Source: Hennigella sp045598825
GTDB taxonomy: Bacteria; Bacillota_I; Bacilli_A; Mycoplasmatales; Mycoplasmoidaceae
DNA: 46,327 bases
Direction: 5' to 3'
Assembly: GCA_045598825.1 (NCBI GenBank)
Contig: JAZRUX010000014.1
Span: 1-46,327 of the forward strand
Every line of letters begins with the position of its first letter. Position 1 is the stretch's first letter. The translations under genes and the position numbers were made by a program. This document shows, in pieces, positions 45,620 through 46,327 of this stretch. The notes beneath the pieces were generated by a model, which was given only the letters and a program-made list of their open reading frames with translations, ran no database searches and was not told the DNA's origin.

Positions 45620-46327
45620 GATAGAATTTTATTTATTCATTCAGTAAATTGTTTGTCCTCTGGATAAATATTGTTGAAGGCTCTTTCAACATAATTTGCT
45701 ATTTTGTCAAATAGTTCATCAGTTGAATATTCGATTTTTGAATAATCATTAAAGTAATAAGCATAGATTGCATTCATGATTTGGTTAGCTAATTGTTCCT
45801 TGCTAGTTTCTTTAAAAAACATTGCAGCTAACTTATCTTGCACCTTAAATAACTTTTCAAAACTTTGTAATGAAAAGTCTTTGCTTGTATCAATTTTAAA
45901 AGTGCGGTTTTGAACTGTATTATGATAATCAAATACATATTTTACTTCGTAATCTTTAAACAAATTTAAATAAGTAATTTTCATTTCATTACTTATTGAA
46001 TCATCAAGAAATACTTGGCCTAATTTGATTAAATCAGCATTATTTAAATTAGAACCAAATCGTTCAAATAATTTGTCAAGAACAGTAATTTCATATCCTT
46101 CAAAATTAAACATTTTGATTAATGTGTTTTTATCAGCTTTGTTTAGTTTTAAAGCTCAATCATTTTGTGACAAAAACTTTTTTAAAACCACTATTTTACT
46201 AGAGATTTCATTTTGTTCTTTTAATGAATATAATGGATTCTTAAGTTCTAATTCTAATAACGCTAAAGCTTCTTGTTCTTTTTCAGATTTAATTAATTTT
46301 TCAGTTTCTTTTAATAGTTCTTGAATA
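45616..46327 (-). CDS. Unrecognised charged, coiled-coil-prone protein, N-terminus outside the window
   Basis: The 3' part (236 codons to TAA at 45616-45618) of a protein entering from the right edge. The first visible stretch is Glu/Lys/Leu-rich (IQELLKETEKLIKSEKEQEA, then LALLELELKNPLYSLKEQNE) and probably a coiled coil. It is followed by a helical region with alternating acidic and aromatic residues (FERFGSNLNNADLIKLGQVF). No transmembrane segment, enzyme motif or lipobox is visible. It is acidic overall and may be a cytoskeletal or structural cytoplasmic protein. Two UGA codons encode Trp. Confidence 0.65.

Noticed and set aside
1..46327. CRISPR arrays, tRNA or rRNA genes, insertion sequences, prophage
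   Set aside because: No regularly spaced repeats, cloverleaf-forming stretches with a CCA-type acceptor, transposase motifs or phage genes were recognised on either strand. This was by reading only; tRNAscan would settle the tRNA question.

Overview
The window is a chromosomal segment of a wall-less bacterium of the Mycoplasmatota (mollicutes). Base composition is very AT-rich. UGA must be read as tryptophan: most genes stay open only if in-frame UGA codons are read through, and in several conserved proteins (RpsH, RpsZ, Rpe, RpoA, SecY, ParE) UGA sits where Trp is expected or at the very end of the reading frame. Coordinates below use that code (translation table 4). Genus is not certain. 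The intact S10/spc/alpha operon without rpmD, the NadD-YqeK fusion, salvage-based NAD synthesis and the BspA-like and DUF6273-like surface lipoproteins fit a host-associated mycoplasma. No tRNA, rRNA, CRISPR array or insertion sequence was recognised, and no gene-free stretch exceeds 300 bases.

Layout. 1-2986 (minus): an acyltransferase-3 membrane enzyme, an Abi_2-family abortive-infection-like protein, a Nudix hydrolase and the 5' end of trmB, closely packed. 3064-6697 (plus): pgi, a KtrA/TrkA potassium-channel gating subunit and two tandem GT8 glycosyltransferases. 17558 down to 6706 (minus): a nine-gene run parE-parC-yqeG-nadD/yqeK-mtnN-(LPG_synthase_TM membrane protein)-glf-alpha/beta hydrolase-GT2. 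Its second half looks like a galactofuranose glycan or glycolipid locus. 17608-19701 (plus): pncB and a membrane protein. 23774 down to 19688 (minus): a DJ-1/PfpI protein, hpf, lysS, a degenerate AsnA-like protein and rpe. 25352-23814: metG. 26318-25427: a frameshifted lipoprotein.

41784 down to 26368 (minus) is one uninterrupted ribosomal superoperon running from rpsJ to rplQ and including secY, adk, map, infA and rpoA. It is preceded by a TATAAT promoter and closed by a hairpin terminator. Several of its proteins (L3, L16, L22, L23, L29, S3, S5) carry long Ala/Lys/Glu/Pro-rich tails. To the right lie a BspA-like leucine-rich-repeat lipoprotein, prs-ridA, a small lipoprotein (plus strand) and the 3' part of an unrecognised charged, probably coiled-coil protein.

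How the parts work together. Pgi is glycolysis. Rpe and Prs lead from pentose phosphates to PRPP. PncB uses PRPP to make nicotinate mononucleotide and NadD adenylates it, so most of an NAD salvage route is present. Glf, three glycosyltransferases, the acyltransferase and the LPG_synthase_TM protein suggest a surface glycan. The most unusual items are the AsnA-like protein lacking key catalytic residues beside lysS, two long perfect palindromes in divergent promoter regions, the Abi_2 gene fused by overlap into a housekeeping cluster, a net +1 frameshift in a DUF6273-like lipoprotein at a GTT TGA site, and promoters that appear to make leaderless mRNAs.
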